Shown: in pieces, positions 1 through 11,899 of the stretch
How positions within the stretch are numbered: the stretch's first letter is position 1
How the letters are laid out: every line of letters starts with the position of its first letter
Assembly: GCF_007655135.1 (NCBI RefSeq)
Contig: NC_045134.1
Span: 22,096,568 to 22,160,567, forward strand
DNA: 64,000 nt
Direction: 5' to 3'
Source of the DNA: Punica granatum
Taxonomy: Eukaryota > Streptophyta > Magnoliopsida > Myrtales > Lythraceae
Notes under the pieces: generated by a model
Told to the model about the DNA's origin: nothing
What the model saw: the letters and a program-made list of their open reading frames with translations, nothing else
The model's database searches: none
Translations under genes and position numbers: made by a program

Positions 1-2120
1 TTGGGTGAATAAAATAATTATCTTAGATTAGTTATTTAGTTGTCACTGCAACATTAAATGAAAAATTGTAGCCGTGATAATTATTGTAATAATTTTCCTC
101 TACTATGTACCTTAGATGATTATCTTTTTCAGTTATTTATTTTCTTAAATTAATTATTTAAGATTGTGAGTCTTTCTATATTTGGAAAAACGGCACATGG
201 GTTTTTTGCTTTAAAATTTATTTTTCCCCTTTAAATAGTGTAATTTCAATTATTTTTCTTTTCTAAGGCATTAATCTTAGATTGTGTTATTTCGGTTTTA
301 GGATACAAAATCTTATTAGGATATCAAAACTTCAATTTTTTAAAGAAATGTCAGTAATTCTCCAATAAACTCATTTAATTTTTGAGCAAATAATTTCTCA
401 ATCCGCGACAACATTGAGTGGAGAGAGACTTCAACCCCCAATGCTCGAGTCTTCCCTACTATTAATGCGTCAAAAAACTTTAAAAGTACAACTAAAAAAA
501 AGGGATGCCAAAGAGTGTGGTGCAGTGAGTTCCACCAATGTTTTAGTCAAGGTTGAAAGTAACTCCTGATGTTACCGACAAACCTTAGAATAGTGGCGAT
601 GGCGGCCAGTATTGACCCCCTTGCTTGAGCCTTCCCTGCTCTTTTAATTCATTGAGAGAAGGGAGGAACCCATTCAATGGGGGCCCAACTCCGGCCACCA
701 ATCCTCCAATTGAGGATGCTTACATGTTCAATGGTGCAGGTCCATTGGATTTGGTGGTGACCTGCATTGGACCCCATTACCCGGTCTTTTCCACACTCTC
801 TGTAACGCGTAGAGAAGGGAGAGGAAGACACGAATAGTGGGAGATCAACGGTGGACACCATTGCTCTAGTCGAGATTGAGGACAACTATTGAAGCCGACA
901 AGAACCTTGATTGTCACTGTAGGGTTTGCAGTGAATTTGAGCACGAGCAATCCCCGTGTAAATTTTCTTGATCACAAACCTCGAACGCCTTCACAAGGGG
1001 ACATTGGGAGTGGTGTCCCGATTTTATTCTTCACACTCAAGTCAGAATGAGCATTATGTGAGAGTATAAGTGCATAATTTCTTAAATAAAATGACGTACA
1101 TCCTTTTATATATGTAATTAGAGATATCTTTTAGATTTCCTTATTTCCGTTTTAACTTTTTGTTTTTCAATTTTCATAATGAGAGATATTCATAGTAAGT
1201 ATAATATGAGCACATATGGCATGTTAGGAACAGGCTCTCACAGTTTTACTATATATATATATATATTTTCACCCGAAAGATTTGGATATATATTTCCATC
1301 CAAAGCATAATGGCAACAATTTGATGAATAGACCAAAAAATAAGAGATGTGAAATGCAATATCATAAGCAAGTTTTAGTAACTATACGAATAACTACTGA
1401 ATAAAACGCTGAATGTGAAATTTCATACCGTATATACAAATATATGGAATTCGAAATGTCTAGAAGAGAAATATATGTCATTTCTTGACTTCAACGTCGT
1501 ATATCTCCATGAAAAGAGAGGGACAGAGGAAGAGAGAGAGAAAGAGAATTTCATGCTCGTAGATATTGATATATTAACTCAGTTGAGATGATAACTGATG
1601 ATGTAAGAATGAATGGAAGTGTAAATGTAGTTGGAAACTGTACTGATGTAATTGGCAAAGGATGCAACAGAATAGAAGAAATGGTAAAATTGTTATAATC
1701 GAACACCAAGGGAATGTGAGTTCTTAATTTCGTTTAAGACAAATTGTTATCAACATGTATGTGTGAATTATCCTTATTTACCAAAGAATGAATATATACT
1801 TTGTTGTAGTGAGAAGCACATTTCGTTTGACAAAACTAATTATGAACCGAAATTTTATAAACACTAAAGTTGTAAATAGTAATAAGTACCAAAGGCTTCC
1901 TAATAATCTACTCATGCTTGCTTGATTATTATTTTTAGTATAATTTTTTCGATGGATTACTATAAATTTTTTAAACAAAGTAAAATTGATGGTCGTCTTA
2001 ATCTTTTTTTTTTTCAATAGCAAAGAAATGAAAATTAAAGTAACAAAAAAATATTAAGGAAATAATGGTAATGCATATTTTTAATATGAACATTGAAGCA
2101 AATTTTAAAGAACCTGGTCT
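1..2120. other. AT-rich intergenic DNA, no gene seen
   Basis: No supported gene. The stretch at about 420-900 is less AT-rich than its surroundings and repeats phrases such as 'tcttccctact/gctctt', which suggests an old repeat relic, but no family could be named. A short (TA)n run lies near 1248-1266. Short ORFs here have no recognisable product. Confidence 0.5.
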
Positions 2121-2129
2121 ACATATATA

Positions 2130-3043
2130 AACCAATTATCGAAGAAAGCAGAAAATTGAGATGAAACAAATCAAGGATAATAAGAGGTCACTAACACTTT
2201 GGTCCTCTAATTTTTCAATTGCTAGCACTTGACTGCTTGAATTTTCAAAATCGAGAATTTAGTCTCTGAATTTTCAAAAATCATAACAAAATGGTCATTT
2301 TAGCATTTTTTTGGCCAACAGTTTGGTCCCTAAAATGATCATTTTGTTATGGTTTTTGAAAATTCAGGGACTAAATTTTCGATTTTGAAAATTCTAGCAG
2401 TCAAGTGCTAGCAATTGAAAAATTAGAGGACCAAAGTGTTAGTGGACTCGGATAATAATGATCACTTGACTATATTTTCAAAGTGGCGATAAGGCGTTTA
2501 TAGGCAAGCGAGCGAGCTCGTTAGTATGTGTGAAGCTGAGGTTAGGGTTATTATCTTTACCCCGATGGGAAAGCCTTTTCCATACGGGCACCCCTCAATT
2601 CATGCCATCATAAACAGGTTCCTTCGGAGGAACATCCCTCCACCTAGAAAAGATAGGTTCCAACCCCAATTTGACGCCAATGAATGGATAAGGATGGATA
2701 TATATGATGGCTCCTTTAATCAATTTCTTACTCCGCTGGATGATGGAAAGGGAGAGAAAAGGCTCTGTCGAGGATAACCCCCGCCACGAGCGAAGGAACT
2801 TCCTTGAACCGGCAGCTAGGATGGTGGGAGAAGCTCCTTAAGTAGGTCTCGCTGAACGAACTCAAGGAAATGGAATCGTTTATGGAGGCATTTTATCGGC
2901 AACTATGCAACCACTTGAACCACCCCGTCGATCTAGTGTGTTTGGGCCTTGCCGATCCAATGGTCGATCCTAAGATTTTGAATTATCTGAGCAGTGGGGC
3001 AAAAGTTGGTCATGGTCATTCTGGGGATGATGTTCGGGATTAA
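2130..3043 (+). pseudogene. Type I (M-alpha, AGL61/62-like) MADS-box pseudogene
   Basis: Conceptual translation follows the AGL62-type layout. It begins with a MADS-domain start (KQKIEMKQIKDNN) at about 2139-2183. After the inserted element (2184-2449) it resumes in frame with NDHLTIFSK, then ASELVSMCEAEVRVIIF and the hallmark GKPFPYGHPSIHAIINRFL (about 2500-2615). Further on come a WWEKLL motif and LKEMESFMEAFYRQLCNHL (about 2810-2915), which match the family's C-terminal WWE...L..LK..L region. Lesions visible: no ATG at the expected start (an in-frame TAA lies just upstream), a 266-bp MITE inside the MADS box, an in-frame TAA in the MADS helix (SKWR-stop-GVYRQ), one frameshift around 2780, and another stop after WWEKLLK. 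The stop at 3041-3043 probably marks the ancestral end. Family members are female-gametophyte/endosperm transcription factors; this copy cannot make a protein. Confidence 0.8.
2184..2449. mobile_element. Foldback MITE, Mutator-like (9-bp TSD)
   Basis: A 266-bp near-palindrome with arms of roughly 115-120 bp and a short central spacer around 'ttttttggccaacagtttgg'. The ends read GAGGTCACTAACACTTTGGT and, on the other strand, GAGTCCACTAACACTTTGGT. It is flanked by a perfect 9-bp target-site duplication, ggataataa, at 2175-2183 and 2450-2458. A 9-bp TSD with long inverted repeats is typical of Mutator-superfamily MITEs. There is no coding capacity. It sits inside the MADS-box pseudogene. Confidence 0.88.
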
Positions 3044-4760
3044 AATCCTAATAGTCTTGAACAAAATATTATTGCGAGATCTTATTCGTCTTATGATTAT
3101 GATAATATTAAATGTTCAATTGATGTTCATAGTCAGGTATTGTCGTTATATGATTGTTATAAACTACTAATCTTTTTTTAGACTCGGCGCGTTGTGCGGG
3201 TTTCCTTTTTATGTATCTCTGTGCAAGTTCTCATTATAACCATTACATTTTGCATTTTCTTAATAATTTCAATTGGTAATCTTAAATTTTTTCGTTAAAA
3301 AATTAAAGCATGTTAATTATTATAATAATGCGGTCAAAATGAGTTGTTATAATAATAAAATGAAGTTAATTACTAGTATAAAATTGTCACATTAATTAAG
3401 TCTGGTAATTATAATAAAATTTGTTTTGTCCTCATTTTTAAATAAGTGTTTTGACATCATTGTTTTTAAGTTTTATTTTCTAATTTTATTTATGAGATTT
3501 AGTTCGTAGTGATATGTTATAAAATTTTCTATTATAAGGCCATCATTATTTTGAAAATTTTATATATAATCATTATTTTTTGTGGTGTTTATATCATGTG
3601 CATTCTATATGTTTGTTCTTACTAGCGCATTTACATAACATTTCTTATAACAACTTATTCTAATTTTTGAAAAACTATTTGCTAATTAACACGAAAGAAT
3701 ATTTTAATTGATTAATTCCAAGTTTTACACAATAATCTATTAACAAAATTAGGCTTAATTTTGACTAATTCAATAAATATGCAAGTGTGGTAAAAAAAAA
3801 TTAAATATGCAATAACGTCTCTCAATTACTCTTTTTAAATATAAAATTTTATGACATACTTTTTCCAAAATTTTAATTTTATTTTTTTTATTTTATATTA
3901 TGATAGGTTTATATCTTATGGTGATTTTAATCTTATAACATCAAAGCAAATTTTGTAGAACTTGTTTTACATATAGAAAACAATTGTCGATCTTTAACAC
4001 ATCTCAAAAGAATACTCTATAAATTTTTTTAGCATTTTCGATAGTTTTCCTTGGCTATATGGCCTCGGACTACAACAAATAAAATGAACAAATATCTATG
4101 TAGAAAGCATGGAACTAATCTGTAATATTAAGTAGATACTCACCTTGAGTTTGTATTGTGATCAAGAAAAAGATCAATATGTGCGTCTCGTATCAAATAA
4201 TCGTCAGCAATTCTTCTATAATAGTTGAAGAAAGAAATTTGATAATCACATCATGCCATGGTGTCTAGGATCCCAATGAAGAGAAAAGAATGAGAAATCT
4301 GAAAAATACTATGCTATATATCTAGCATGAGGCAAGAGATAAGTATGACATAACCACGTCAGAATAACATGTCCCTTCCAATTTTATTTTTTATTATTTA
4401 AGATTTCTTTCCTTATTATGTTATCTCATGGAAAATTATATTTATCTGTAGATGTTAACAAATATATGATTTAGAATCGAATCAAGACTTATATGTTTGG
4501 AGAAAAACTCTACATGTATATAGATTTCATGTAGTTTTCCCAGACTTCGGCCCGACGGCCCCCTCTATTAGGTCGGAACAAATGATCAATATACAATATA
4601 TAATGGCTGGAACATTTTGTTAGGTTCCATCATGTGACATTCAAGTCTTCTCCCATGCTTGACACGTAACATTCGAGGCTCTCATATGTTTGACATATCG
4701 CTCCACCAGGCTCTGCAATGTGTTAGTAGCATGGCATCCGTGACTTCTCATATTCTCGAC
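3044..4760. other. AT-rich intergenic DNA with decayed repeats
   Basis: No gene seen. Around 3178-3200 the phrase 'ggcgcgttgtgcggg' resembles the terminal hairpin of plant Helitrons read on the minus strand, but the adjoining end motif is not clean. The 4540-4750 stretch is less AT-rich and could be an LTR or other repeat fragment of unknown family. Confidence 0.4.
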
Positions 4761-4859
4761 TCATTGGCATATTAATAAATTACACATTAAACTCTTGATA
4801 CATTGCATATTAATAAATTATAAATAAATCACTAAATTTTATTTTATAAAAATAATAAA

Positions 4860-5675
4860 TTATTAATACTTTAAAAAGATTATGTATAGTTGTGGAAAAT
4901 GACTCTTTTGACACATGGATATATTAATATATCAAAAATTTGAAAATGAATTACAAATTAAATTATTAACACATTGACATTTTAATGTGCAAGTATAAAA
5001 AATAGTAAATTGCTACTTTATTTAAAATATAATATATGATTTTTAAAATTTATAAATAAATTCAAAAAATAATATCTAATTTTAAAATTTATAAATGAAT
5101 TAAAAATTAAACTTTTGACACATTGACATTTTAATGAGTAAGGTAATAAACTACATAATGTTAGCGGCCATATAATCTAAAACTCTTCTATATAATTAAT
5201 ATATGTGTACTATTAAATTGAATTTTATTTCATTACAATGAAGACACATGAAAATTGGTAAATGACGCTTATTCAATGCCTGCTAAATTAGCCAATTAAA
5301 TGGTTGTGAAATATTTTTCTTTTATTTACCAATTGACTTGTTTTAGTGAACCAAAAAGATTTAATATTACATGTCTATATATAAGGCACCAAATTGACTT
5401 TATAATGTGTAAGATACTACATTACATAACATTATGGTTAAATGATATGAACCTCTTCAATAAAATTAATACATTTGTAATAGTAAATAGATTTTTATTG
5501 CATTGCAATAAAAACACATGAAAATTAGTAAATGACACATATTCAGTGCCTACTAAATTATCCAATTAAATGGTTCTGAAACTTTTTTCATTATTTACCA
5601 ATTGACCTGTTTTAATGTACCAAAAGGACTTAATAATGCATGTTTTTTTATATTAAGCACCAAATTGTTAAAACC
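4860..5675. repeat. Diverged ~270-bp direct repeats, AT-rich
   Basis: Two clear units, about 5135-5400 and 5405-5675, share blocks such as 'acacatgaaaatt.gtaaatga', 'ccaattaaatggtt' and 'atttaccaattgac', offset by about 270 bp. A shorter motif, 'acattgacattttaatg', recurs upstream near 4974 and 5119, so the array probably had an older third unit. Divergence is substantial. No ORF is conserved between units. Confidence 0.65.
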
Positions 5676-5679
5676 TTTC

Positions 5680-7985
5680 ATCCATTCATCGGCGAAAGCA
5701 AATTATCTCGTCCTCCGTTTTTTTGTTGCACTTCTTATAACTAATGTCTCGGGTCAAATTTGTTAGTATTTCACAAAAAAAAAGGATATCCTTTGGGCTA
5801 TATTACAAGAATTTAATCTTGGTGGATTTCCAATATTCGAGTGCTGATGATCTACATTTACCTTGATCAAGATGATGGATCGATAGATGCACTTACATCG
5901 GCCGATTGTACATCGACTTTCAGTGTTGCGGGAGAAAAGAAAAGGGGGAAAAAGAAGTTCGTTTCTTATTTTTCTATATATCTTGTCCTATTATTCATTG
6001 CTTTCTTTTTTATATTGCAACAAATATTTTTTTTAGAAAAATCTCAGTAATATTTTTCATATTTTTTTAAAAATTAGAAATGCAATTAGATTACTAAGAT
6101 TATTTAAAAAATATTACTATTTTATTAATCAGGCATTGCTTAAGAGACGTTTTCGTTAAATATTCTTTGAGCAAGATACCTAAAACACATTTGTGCATAA
6201 AATATTACTCATACTTGAATGTCACTTGATTCTCTGTTAGCATTAGAAAAATAAATTTTGTATAAGAATTTACTTTTATCATTCCCCTTTCATTAAGAAA
6301 AAAGGGATAAAGATTGCAAAAATCACACGTTTTGAAATTTGTAAACAAATTATTTTTGTGATTCACTGTCACTATAATTTAATAAATCAGTTTATGTACG
6401 AAAGGTAAAAACCATAGACTTTTAAAAAGTAATCGTAAAAACATAATTTTGACTCAAGTTAGAAACGTTTTGATTTTACATTTCTTATCCCATTTTAGCA
6501 TAGTTTATATTATAATTGATGCCCACTAAATTCAGTAGAAACAATTTATTATGCATAATGTATATTTAGAAAGATTATATTGTTGATGAAATTTTAAAAT
6601 TTCATCAGAAGCTTTAATTAATTGTCATTTACAACTAACTTTTCTTAATAAATAATTTATTTCTTTCACACGGCACTTAATAATTTTGTTCAATGCACCA
6701 ATGAATTACACACTCCTATGAAGAATTATTAAGTTTTAGTGAATAAGTGAAAATACTATTTAACTTATATACGAAATATATACTTTTGAGAAGTCATTTT
6801 GAAATTTATATCCAAAACCTAAAAATTTATTCACTAAGAAGATTTTGGGCGTAAAATTGCCCCTGCAACGCACCGGTATGAGAACTAGTCTATGTTTATG
6901 TCTAACTTAAACCTTGTATTATTTTGTGAAAGAAATAAAAATATAAAAGAAGACTTTTTTGGATGAATAAATGTAAAAGAAGGCTCAATAATGTAAAAGC
7001 ATGGACCATAATATATGTTATGGGCTAGTCGGTCCTCAAACGAAAAGCATGATGGGGGACCCAAGTAGTTTATTTTAGGGACTATCTTATGGTTTTTACC
7101 ATTTTCTCAAATCTATCATATACTTTAAAAATTATCCAAAAATACTTATGTTTTACATCTTATTCCAAATTTATTACGACATCAATTTGTCCATCAATAA
7201 AACTTAAGTAAGCCTTAAACCTATCTTATAGTTTTAATTTTTTCTTAAATTTACCACATGATTTTATTTTATTTTTCAAATATATTCCGAGCAAAGAGCC
7301 ACAATGGTAAGGATGGACCCACTTACGTTCCACGTCAGCAACATATTTAAAAATTAATAGACAAATTGACATCGGAATAAATCACGAACAAGATGGAAAC
7401 CATGGGCCTTTTTGGGTCATTTTTAAATCATATGATAGATTTGAGAATGGTCAAATTATGGAATATACGGCATTAAAATTCATTTATTTTATGTATAAGT
7501 ATATTATTTTTATTATATTAATTATTAGTTATTATATATAATTTGAAAATTAAATCCAATCTTCATTTATGTAGTATATAAGGTTTTAAAATTCTTGTAA
7601 GTAGCTTCACCTCCTTCACGAAACTCGCAATCACCTCACCTCATCTCCGCCTTCTAAGTTCCAATCCCTCTTCACGGCTCGCGCTCATCTTGTTTTTTTT
7701 TTTTTTTTTGGCTATTTTTAATATTGTAGCCCTTGAACATCTTAATATTTGATTTTTTGGACTTGAGAGCGGTTTAATCTATGTAGATGGACTAGTTTAT
7801 GGACCGACAGTTTTATAATGCATCATTCGATTTTGTTATTTGAGAATTTGTCATCTTAAACTCGGGACCGAAAAAATGGAGACCATTAGCGACTGATTTC
7901 TGTTCACCCAAAATAATTTTTTGGCGGTTCTTTTAGGCTAGAAAAAACCACCAAAAAAAAAAGTCGAATACCGAGTTTTCTAATG
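5680..7985. other. AT-rich intergenic DNA upstream of LSM4
   Basis: No gene seen. A long T run is present at about 7691-7709, possibly a reversed poly(A) relic. A possible Helitron 3' end near 6850-6888 is listed separately. The last few hundred bases become GC-richer as the LSM4 promoter/leader approaches. Confidence 0.45.
6850..6888 (+). mobile_element. Possible Helitron 3' terminus
   Basis: The sequence 'cccctgcaacgcaccgg' followed 10-15 bases later by CTAG and then a T matches the general plan of plant Helitron 3' ends: a GC-rich imperfect hairpin, CTRR, and insertion before T. No convincing matching 5' end was located upstream, so the extent of the element is unknown. Confidence 0.3.
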
Positions 7986-8210
7986 AAATGATCGAACCCG
8001 CCCGCCCATTTACACCCATAGATGGGTCGGTCGGCAGAAAAAGATTTGAAGTTCAATTTCACGAGCTGAGAGTGAAGCCTCTCTCTCTGCTGCTCCGTTC
8101 ATTCACAGGCAACAGGGAAACCCCAGGCCTCTGCAAGCTCGTTGAAGAAGCTCCTCCGTCTGGTCTCAAGCTCCCTCCGCCGTACGCAAGGTTGGGTCTT
8201 TCGCGGCCCT

Positions 8211-8220
8211 TTTAGGGTTT
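8211..8220 (+). promoter_or_regulatory. Telobox upstream of LSM4
   Basis: TTTAGGGTTT, the reverse complement of the plant telobox core AAACCCTAA, lies about 235 bases upstream of the LSM4 start codon, probably within the leader. Teloboxes are common in promoters of ribosome/RNA-metabolism genes. Confidence 0.5.
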
Positions 8221-8452
8221 TTATCTTTTGGTTTGTTCCGATTGGTTTCACGCGGTTCCTGTCCGGTTCAAGTATCGCTTGGCATGCGATCAGCTCGGAG
8301 GGAAAGTAGGGTTCCTCCGTGAGGACTTGTATCCGTTTGATCTGTCCTAATCCCGAGCCCCGGCGAGGTCGTTTCAGCTCCTCTGACCGTCTACTCTGTT
8401 CTTGCAGGAGTTTTTGCTTCTCCTGGGGGCATTCCCTCCTTTCCCTGAAGAC

Positions 8453-11225
8453 ATGGTACGTAAATTAACAATTGCGTCTTTCCAATGTTTATGGTTTCTG
8501 ATAGAATAGAATATGTAGTTTCTGTTAGTGTTTTCTTCGTTCATGTGAAGTTCTGAATCTTCTGATTGGTTGGAAGCTTTGTGTTTTTAGATAGATAGTA
8601 GCTTGGAAGAGTGTAAACGTTGCTAATGTCGGTTCCCCACAATCTCTTCATTGCAGCTTCCCCTTTCTTTACTAAAGACTGCCCAAGGGCACCCCATGGT
8701 AAACTCCTCTCTCTCTCTCTCTCTCTCTCTCAACATACAAATATCACACACATTGATGGAGATGACAATCTATATATATTTTGGTGTACTGATAGTTGGT
8801 GGAACTGAAGAATGGAGAGACATACAATGGGCATCTGGTGAACTGTGACACTTGGATGAACATCCACCTTCGTGAAGTCATCTGTACTTCTAAGGTCATA
8901 CTCGTCTCTCTTCCCGTGTTCAATCATAGTTTGTTGGCATAAGGAAAGGAATATGATTGGTCTAACATTTGGACTGCATGGCTATGCAGGATGGAGATCG
9001 GTTTTGGCGGATGCCTGAATGTTACATCCGTGGAAACACAATTAAGTATCTCCGTGTTCCTGATGAGGTAAGCAGAGAAATTCTTTTTATTTTCTTTTCT
9101 GAATAAGTAATGCTTTTGAAATTCATAATATAGTAACCTCATTTTAATTGTCAAGTTTGTTCTTATTTACCTCGTGTTAGATTCGCAAGACTATGTTCTT
9201 CATGTCTAATCTTACGGTCAATATCCTTTCTACCGATATACTTTTCCAGTAACTAAGAATCGTAATTTTTGTATGCATTTACTCAATATTACTTGCTTCT
9301 AGGATGTACTTTATCCTTATGATGTAGGCTGGAGTCTTGGGTGGATATAAAATCCTTGGTTAACTGAAGTTCAATTTGCTTGTGCTTATAGCTTTAAGAC
9401 TGTTACTTTGGATTTTGTGTTTTCCACTGTCTGGTTTCGAAATTGCTAGCCTCATTTTCGGCATAGACTCAGTGGAGCATCACGATTATTTCGTGAGATA
9501 TAATTAGCACTTAATGTGCCCCTCCTATGCCCTATAATATGAATTTTTTTTTTTTGAGACTTTCCCTTTTCATGGAGCATATTTTCGCAAAGCTTGTTAG
9601 CTTGGGGATATTATGTATTTGCATTGCATGACTTTCTACAATTTATAACTTAACTTTGTGGATTTGTATTTCAGGTCATTGATAAAGTACAGGAAGAAAC
9701 CAAGAGTCGGGCTGGTATGCTTACCCTTATTCTACTTCATATTTTTCTTTAGGAAGCTATCTTAGTATTCTTTAACTGTTAGAAATCATGGAAACTTGGA
9801 AGATGCCTGCTCTCAAGAATAAAGGATAATTTCGGACTTAATTTGAAACTTGCATTTATGGGATGTTGACCAAGTTGATTCCCCTCTTTCATTTAATTAA
9901 GATCTTGTGCTGAGGTTGTCATGTATTAAGTGGATTATATGATCTTTCTTTATTGTTGGTCACCAGATGTTGCATTCATTGTCCTGCCATGCAAATTGTC
10001 TAGAACTGAAATTGAGTCACTTTCTTTATGCAGATAGAAAACCACCTGGTGTAGGAGGGCGTGGAAGGGGAAGAGGCAGAGAGGATGGTGCTGGTGGACG
10101 ACCAGCTAAAGGAATTGGCCGAGGACTTGATGATGGAGGTGCCAAAGGTGCTGGTGGAGGTCGAGGCAAGGGTGCCGTTGGTGGTAAGGGTGCTGGAAGC
10201 AGAGGTATGGAAATCTGAACTTCCTTGTGAAAGAAAACAAATACAATCTCTCTCACACTCAATGCGTGCATGAATGTTGAGCTGTAGGTGTGTGTTGAGC
10301 TTGCTCCTATATAGTGATAAGAGGTTTGCAGAGGCAACGACATATTTGTTTAGCATCAGCTGAAGGTTGGTTGTAACTAGAAATGGGTAAAATTTACTGG
10401 GGCACCCCTCGGTAATAAAAAAAATTCTAATTTTTGATACTCCCAAATCCACCAGGTCAGGGATTTAAAAATGGTGATAGGGATTATGGAGGGTTAAGGA
10501 GGGTAAGATACCTTGATGAGATTTTCCAAATATGAGATATGAAAGGACTCCTTACATTGCTGTATCACTTCGACTTCCCATACATGGGGGTGATGCACAA
10601 AATATTTTTGATAGTGATGCCATCTACAACACTGGCTAATGCACATACTGGCCTGGATGCATGGGTTTGTAATGCCCCTCCCAAAAAGAGGAGACATGAA
10701 AAATTGTTTTGGTGCATCGAGTTCCAATCAAATTATTAGCTCTGAAGACCACTATGCCTTCTCTGATGATCTATGGGTAAGATACCTTGATGAGATTTTC
10801 CGGAAATGAGATATGAAACGACTCCTTATATTGCTGTATCACTTCGACTTCCCATACATGGGGGTGATGCACAAAATTTTTTTGATAGTGACGCCATCTA
10901 CAACACTGGCTAATGCTCATACTGGCATGGATGCATGGGTTTGTAATGCCCCCTCCCAAAAAGAGGAGACATGCAAAATTGTTTTGGTACATCCAGTTAC
11001 AATCAAATTACTAGCTTTGAAGACCACTATGCCTTCTCTGATGATCTATGTAAAGCTTTCATTTCATCGGCCATGTGAAATCTAGCATTATAGGCTGTCT
11101 TAGAATCTAAAGTCTGAAGTTACAAAGTCAAAGCTGCTGGTATCATTATTATAATGTTGTTACAGCATCTATATATTTGTGTAAATCTGTTTTGGTGTGC
11201 AGGTGGAGGGCGGGGAAGAGGTTAA
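8453..11225 (+). CDS. LSM4: U6 snRNA-associated Sm-like protein LSm4
   Basis: Seven coding exons with GT-AG introns: 8453-8455, 8657-8698, 8796-8894, 8990-9067, 9675-9714, 10034-10204, 11203-11225. They join to 456 nt, or 151 residues. Exon 1 holds only the initiator ATG. The product starts [15 protein letters not shown] and has an Sm1 motif (about residues 16-48, with [13 protein letters not shown] and WMNIHLREV). The Sm2 motif lies around residues 65-80 ([15 protein letters not shown]). The C-terminal 60 residues are a Gly/Arg-rich RGG tail. Length and layout match plant LSm4. Known role of the family: a subunit of the nuclear LSm2-8 ring on U6 snRNA and of the cytoplasmic LSm1-7 ring in decapping-dependent mRNA decay; the RGG tail favours P-body assembly. 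A (CT)n tract lies in intron 2 and a 274-bp tandem duplication in intron 6. The gene converges on the WD40 gene to its right. Confidence 0.93.
8706..8731. repeat. (CT)n microsatellite in LSM4 intron 2
   Basis: An uninterrupted CT dinucleotide tract of about 26 bases, just downstream of the exon 2 donor site. Confidence 0.9.
10501..11048. repeat. 274-bp tandem duplication in LSM4 intron 6
   Basis: Two head-to-tail copies, 10501-10774 and 10775-11048, both begin gggtaagataccttgatgag and end at 'tctgatgatctat'. They differ at a few percent of positions. Each copy starts with a good donor-like GGGTAAG. Similar short ORFs occur in both copies in both directions, but they are explained by the duplication and not supported as genes. 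Confidence 0.9.
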
Positions 11226-11899
11226 TACGGTCGATGCATGCTGCAAATCAAATCAGGCTGGCGTTTGCTGCTTTCAATATGCATTACGCTCTTTACATTA
11301 AGTGTGTTCTCTGTAATTTCCCCATGTTGCTCTTTGTGATGCAATCTCATCTAGTAGGAAGTGGTCTTTGGTACTCAACTCCGGTGATACACCGTTGAAG
11401 CTTTACCGTGATTCTTTTTTGAAGGAATTGGACTTTTAGTGAGTTACTTGGATTTTTTTGCCTCTTTTTACAATTCCACCTTCCAATGAACTATTTATGA
11501 TTGAATCTGATGTCCTAATGCGGGTTGCGACTCCCATCCCAGGTTCTTACAGGGTTGATGTAGTTTATGCATAAACTGATGGTTGTGTTCGAATTGAATT
11601 TGAAAAAATGGGAGAGCCCACATCGATGACCTTGATTGAAATAACATTGGAAACAAACAGTTCTACTTTGCTCATCAATTGCTCAAAATTTAGCTTTATC
11701 AATCAGTTCTTATAATTACAAATTACAATTAGAGGGAAAATATAACATCTCAGTTCGCTGAGGCCCCCCAAAAAAAAATTAATAAAAAGTAAGAGGTAAA
11801 GGACGGATTTTTCCTTCTTCCGGCACCCAGTGAATCAAAACATACATCTTTTTTAACTTAAATATATATAAGGCACAAACTATAACCTCAATGGGAGCT
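11226..11899. other. Convergent 3' region between LSM4 and the WD40 gene
   Basis: This 674-bp interval must hold both 3' UTRs (LSM4 from the left, WDR89-like from the right). No further gene is visible. An A-rich run lies near 11767-11780. Confidence 0.6.

Noticed and set aside
625..885. Overlapping 70-78-residue ORFs near the left edge
   Set aside because: No domain, start context or splice structure; both strands are open by chance in a slightly GC-richer repeat relic.
2526..2777. 83-residue ORF as an intact small gene
   Set aside because: It is an internal piece of the MADS pseudogene, beginning at an internal Met after the MADS helix, and lacks the DNA-binding half.
3160..3200. Helitron 3' end on the minus strand
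   Set aside because: The GC-rich 'gcgcgttgtgcggg' phrase is suggestive, but the adjoining YYAG end is preceded by T and not A, and no partner end was found.
10000..10452. 150-residue Ser/Thr-rich ORF on the minus strand
   Set aside because: It is antisense to the Gly/Arg-rich exon of LSM4; GGT/GGA repeats read backwards give Ser/Thr/Pro-rich ORFs. The forward exon has proper splice sites and a family match.
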